In this document: positions 61,486-64,000 of the stretch, in pieces
Layout of the letters: each line of letters opens with the position of its first letter
How positions within the stretch are numbered: the first letter of the stretch is position 1
DNA from: Rhopalosiphum padi
Taxonomy: Eukaryota > Arthropoda > Insecta > Hemiptera > Aphididae
Assembly (NCBI RefSeq): GCF_020882245.1
Contig: NC_083599.1
Coordinates: 23,818,865-23,882,864 of the forward strand
Length of the DNA: 64,000 nt
Reading direction: 5' to 3'
Notes under the pieces: generated by a model
What the model was told of the DNA's origin: nothing
The model's database searches: none
Seen by the model: the letters and a program-made list of their open reading frames with translations, nothing else
Program-made: the position numbers and the translations under genes

Positions 61486-61719
61486 CTAGGCTTGACGACC
61501 AGGCGGTTTGGGAAACGTAGGTTTAATATTCCGCACTTGGTGCGGCACGAACGCAATCGGCTTATTAGCCGGTTTAGGAGATTGCGCTTTATACTTTTCA
61601 ACTGTATCCGACTCCATCTGACTTTTGCTCTTATACTTTTTATGATGTTGATGCCGTGAGGAAGACGATTGATCATTGCAGGGCCTTGAAGACAAGCTGG
61701 TTATATATAAAACTAACAA
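61486..61719 (-). pseudogene. 77-residue type Ser/Lys/Pro-rich paralogue, start codon lost (copy 3)
   Basis: Open to its stop, TTG in place of the ATG. Residue changes: HKKYKSK, FVPHQVRN. Confidence 0.5.
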
Positions 61720-62359
61720 AAGTATTTTTTTTACCTGCTAGGTCTCGTATAGGAACTTACATTTACCCATTATAATATACTATAGATATAAGTATGATCA
61801 CGACAATTGTACATTTATATATATCTGTTCTTAAAAATGTACGCATTTGACGTGTTCTGTAACCAATAAACCAAACGACACGATACGACATGTAAGTACG
61901 TAATTAATACGACTAAAATTTTACGAATAATTTGTACAACCAATTTTGTACGTCTTGGTCTTATTGACGTATATTCACAGTTGAATTGAGAGAAAACTAT
62001 TTTAAATATTTATAATACTTAGACATATATACTATCAACTATAAAAAAAAAAAACCAGAATTTTAAAATATTTTTTTATTTCTAAGTAAAATATAAAAAG
62101 ATACTACCTATTCATTCACTACTGCAATATCAATAATGCGTTGTTCTAATATATTTCATATTTATTTTATTCATGAAATAAATATTTTTTCTCGGTGTTA
62201 TGTGATTTGTATTATTTTATATTAAAATAAATCAATATTAAATTCAAATAATAATATATTTCTTTTTATTTTTTTACATTATATATATGAAGATTGGAGA
62301 ACTTATCTAAGTATTATAAAATAAAAATTATTTACATCATATTGATACAAACATTCATG

Positions 62360-62557
62360 CTAGTCTTGACGACTAGACGGTTTTGGAATCATCGGTTTTA
62401 AATCATTCCGCTTTTGAGGTTGCACAATTGCAGTTGGTTTTTGATGTTGCACTTTATTTTTTTTCACGGTTACATATTCCACCTGTTGTTTATTTATATT
62501 GCTTTTATTATCTTTAGAAGAAGAAGATTTGCTATTATTTGGTCCTGCAGATGACAT
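62360..62557 (-). CDS. Small Ser/Lys/Pro-rich protein, 65 residues (copy 3)
   Basis: Frame intact but with more replacements than copy 2 (NSKSSSS, NKQQVEY, VKKNKVQHQ, TAIVQ). The C-terminal motif QKRNDLKPMIPKPSSRQD is unchanged while the middle drifts, the pattern expected if the tail is the constrained part. The acceptor is ATCTAAAACAA on the plus strand (TTTTAG in the minus sense). Confidence 0.6.
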   Translation of the reverse strand: MSSAGPNNSKSSSSKDNKSNINKQQVEYVTVKKNKVQHQKPTAIVQPQKRNDLKPMIPKPSSRQD

Positions 62558-63241
62558 GTTGTTTATCTAAAACAAAATGATAAAATCATAATAATATTTA
62601 TTTGTTTTTAACTTGAGCATATTGTATACGAGTCAATCAGAAATAACAGATCGTAATCAACGATATATCTATTTGATTTATTTTTCACAAATCTAAGAGT
62701 TAATTTCTCACGGTTAGTATATAGATCCGCCTAAGATATTTTAATATTTGGATATGTGTGGTTGTGACTTGTGATCCTTGAGGAGTTTGTAATAACATTA
62801 AGTACCAACCAGCGTAAATATTCTCCAATGGTATTTTGTGTGTCCCGACAATTGAGCGCAGACAATTGAGCGCTACATAATATTATACTGAACTGAGTAA
62901 AAGTTCATAAAAGTTCACTGTATTAAATGCAAAATTGCTGTATACGAAATGACAAAATTAGAAATGAATTCGTTCGCAGTGTCTGTGGATACCTATATAA
63001 CCTGTCAGATAATCTTTATGTTTGATGATAATCATTAATCAGATAATGTTATTACTTATTTGCTGCATCGTTCGTTATCGTATTGATATTAAACCGTTTT
63101 TATTAGAATAAAATTCCAACGACGATAACGCAGCAGTAGACGTAGGTTTTTTACTATATTTTCATACGTTGTGCACTGAACACTACTCAATTTATTGTAC
63201 TTCACATTTTAATTTTTTTAAATCATAATTTTAAAAATGAA

Positions 63242-63520
63242 ATGGAAATCGTTAAATGTGAAAAAGGTGGAAACCTTCTGAGATATAACAGATATTTATA
63301 TACATTTGACAAAAACAGTAGTTGGCGATGTATCGAATGCAATACGAAAAAATGTCGTGGTCGTATTAATTCGAAGGATGGTCAAATTTTTCATGAAAGT
63401 AATAACCATACACCTAATGTTGCAAAAATTGAAGCCAGAAAAGCAATGCAATTTTTAAAAACAACTGCAAAACATACTGAACTTATAACTCAAGCAGTTT
63501 TAGGTGCAGTGTCTTTACAG
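63242..63520 (+). CDS. FLYWCH zinc-finger protein, first coding exon (copy 3, intact)
   Basis: 93 codons from ATG to ...GAVSLQ, ending at CAG|GTAAAT with phase 0, so the rest of the protein must lie beyond the window or has been lost. The FLYWCH core covers GGNLLRYNRYLYTF, SSWRC and IECNTKKC, then FHESNNHTPN. In the canonical finger two Cys and an HxH pair bind zinc; here the first His of the pair appears to be Asn (NNH), unless FHES supplies it. FLYWCH exons in insects are often attached to MULE-like transposases, so a transposon origin is possible. The next 480 bases show no further exon. Confidence 0.6.
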
Positions 63521-64000
63521 GTAAATATAATATAAATGTAATATTAATATTTATGAGATCATTAATTATATCGGTGTATAATATATATATAATGTATGGT
63601 AGTAACGTGTTACTTTATAGTTTATACGCTTCTACATCATAAATAAATTATATATTAATATTTTATCATTATTATGATAATTTTTTTTTGTAAATATTTT
63701 TTAAAATTATTTTTAATTATATGCAAAAATAACTTTCAACTAAATTAAATCGTTAGTGGATTTGTATCGACTTGTTATAATTTTTACTTTCGTGTTTTAG
63801 AATTAAAAAAAAAATTAAAATATTTTATTTTTTAAAGTATTATTATTATTGTACATTACTAAAGCGGTTGCTCGTCAATTACCAGCAGTTGATTCGATGA
63901 AAAACCTAATAACCTAATATTTATATTGCACTCAATTGTCTAGGCGCTTAATTGTCGCGCACTGAATTGTCGAGAATCCCGGTTTTTTGGTATCGTAAAA
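63521..64000. other. AT-rich sequence, then start of a further spacer repeat
   Basis: From about 63860, GCTCGTCAATTACCAGC (a mutated form of the GCTGGT/ACCAGC hairpin), CCTAATAACCTAATATTTA and CCGGTTTTTTGG repeat the inter-cassette spacer, so another leader cassette is expected just beyond 64000. Confidence 0.6.

Larger units (their letters stand above)
51950..64000. repeat. Higher-order segmental duplication unit, copy 3 (to the window end)
   Basis: Gene order as in copies 1 and 2. The region after the 94-residue gene jumps through a chimeric leader cassette (52813-53114) to sequence that elsewhere follows the FLYWCH exon, then returns to the unit at about 55990. From 63840 the next spacer repeat begins. 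Confidence 0.88.

Overview
This window looks like AT-rich eukaryotic nuclear DNA, most likely from an insect of the aphid type. The grounds are short introns with GT..AG borders, polypyrimidine acceptors, many short inverted-repeat (MITE or foldback) elements, a FLYWCH exon, an HP1-type chromoshadow domain and no bacterial gene organisation. The species is inferred from style and family content, not proven. Coding density is very low.

Layout. 1-3873 is repeat-rich sequence with one clean hAT-type MITE (2836-3364, perfect 8-bp target duplication). 3874-7953 is a block with two long inverted arms that returns at 44006-51950. 8960-10900 holds the best single gene: a two-exon, 194-residue chromoshadow-domain protein with an acidic N-terminus and no chromodomain. 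From 12.4 kb onward the window is a higher-order segmental duplication. A unit with (a) a TTAA-flanked MITE, (b) a small Ser/Lys/Pro-rich minus-strand gene, (c) several copies of a minus-strand promoter/5'-leader cassette, (d) a foldback element, (e) an intact plus-strand 157-residue gene, (f) two more minus-strand paralogues of (b) and (g) a plus-strand FLYWCH exon is present three times, at about 12.4-23.1, 26.0-37.8 and 51.9-64 kb. Cassette-rich blocks at 23.1-26.0, 37.8-41.6 and 53.0-55.4 kb follow the unit or interrupt it. The edge at 64 kb starts another cassette block, so the array continues outside the window.

How parts may work together. The small basic peptides (94, 77 and 65 residue types, sharing a C-terminal motif K-R-x-D-x-K-P-M-x-P-K-P-S-S-R) sit in exons whose ATG lies 9 nt downstream of a splice acceptor. 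The only matching upstream exons I can find are in a cassette of TATA box, about 110-nt exon 1, about 85-nt intron and 72-79-nt exon 2 that ends in GTAAGT. Twelve intact or nearly intact cassettes and one deleted one lie on the same strand. The inferred arrangement is a family of tiny genes served by amplified, possibly alternative, promoters, with cassettes also acting as unequal-crossover points. The 157-residue protein is the best-preserved gene of the repeat unit; I know of no function for it. The FLYWCH exon is intact in only one of three copies. One stretch (about 26.84-29.17 kb) carries many extra single bases relative to its sister copies, which looks like uncorrected long-read consensus error and would explain a frameshifted gene copy there.
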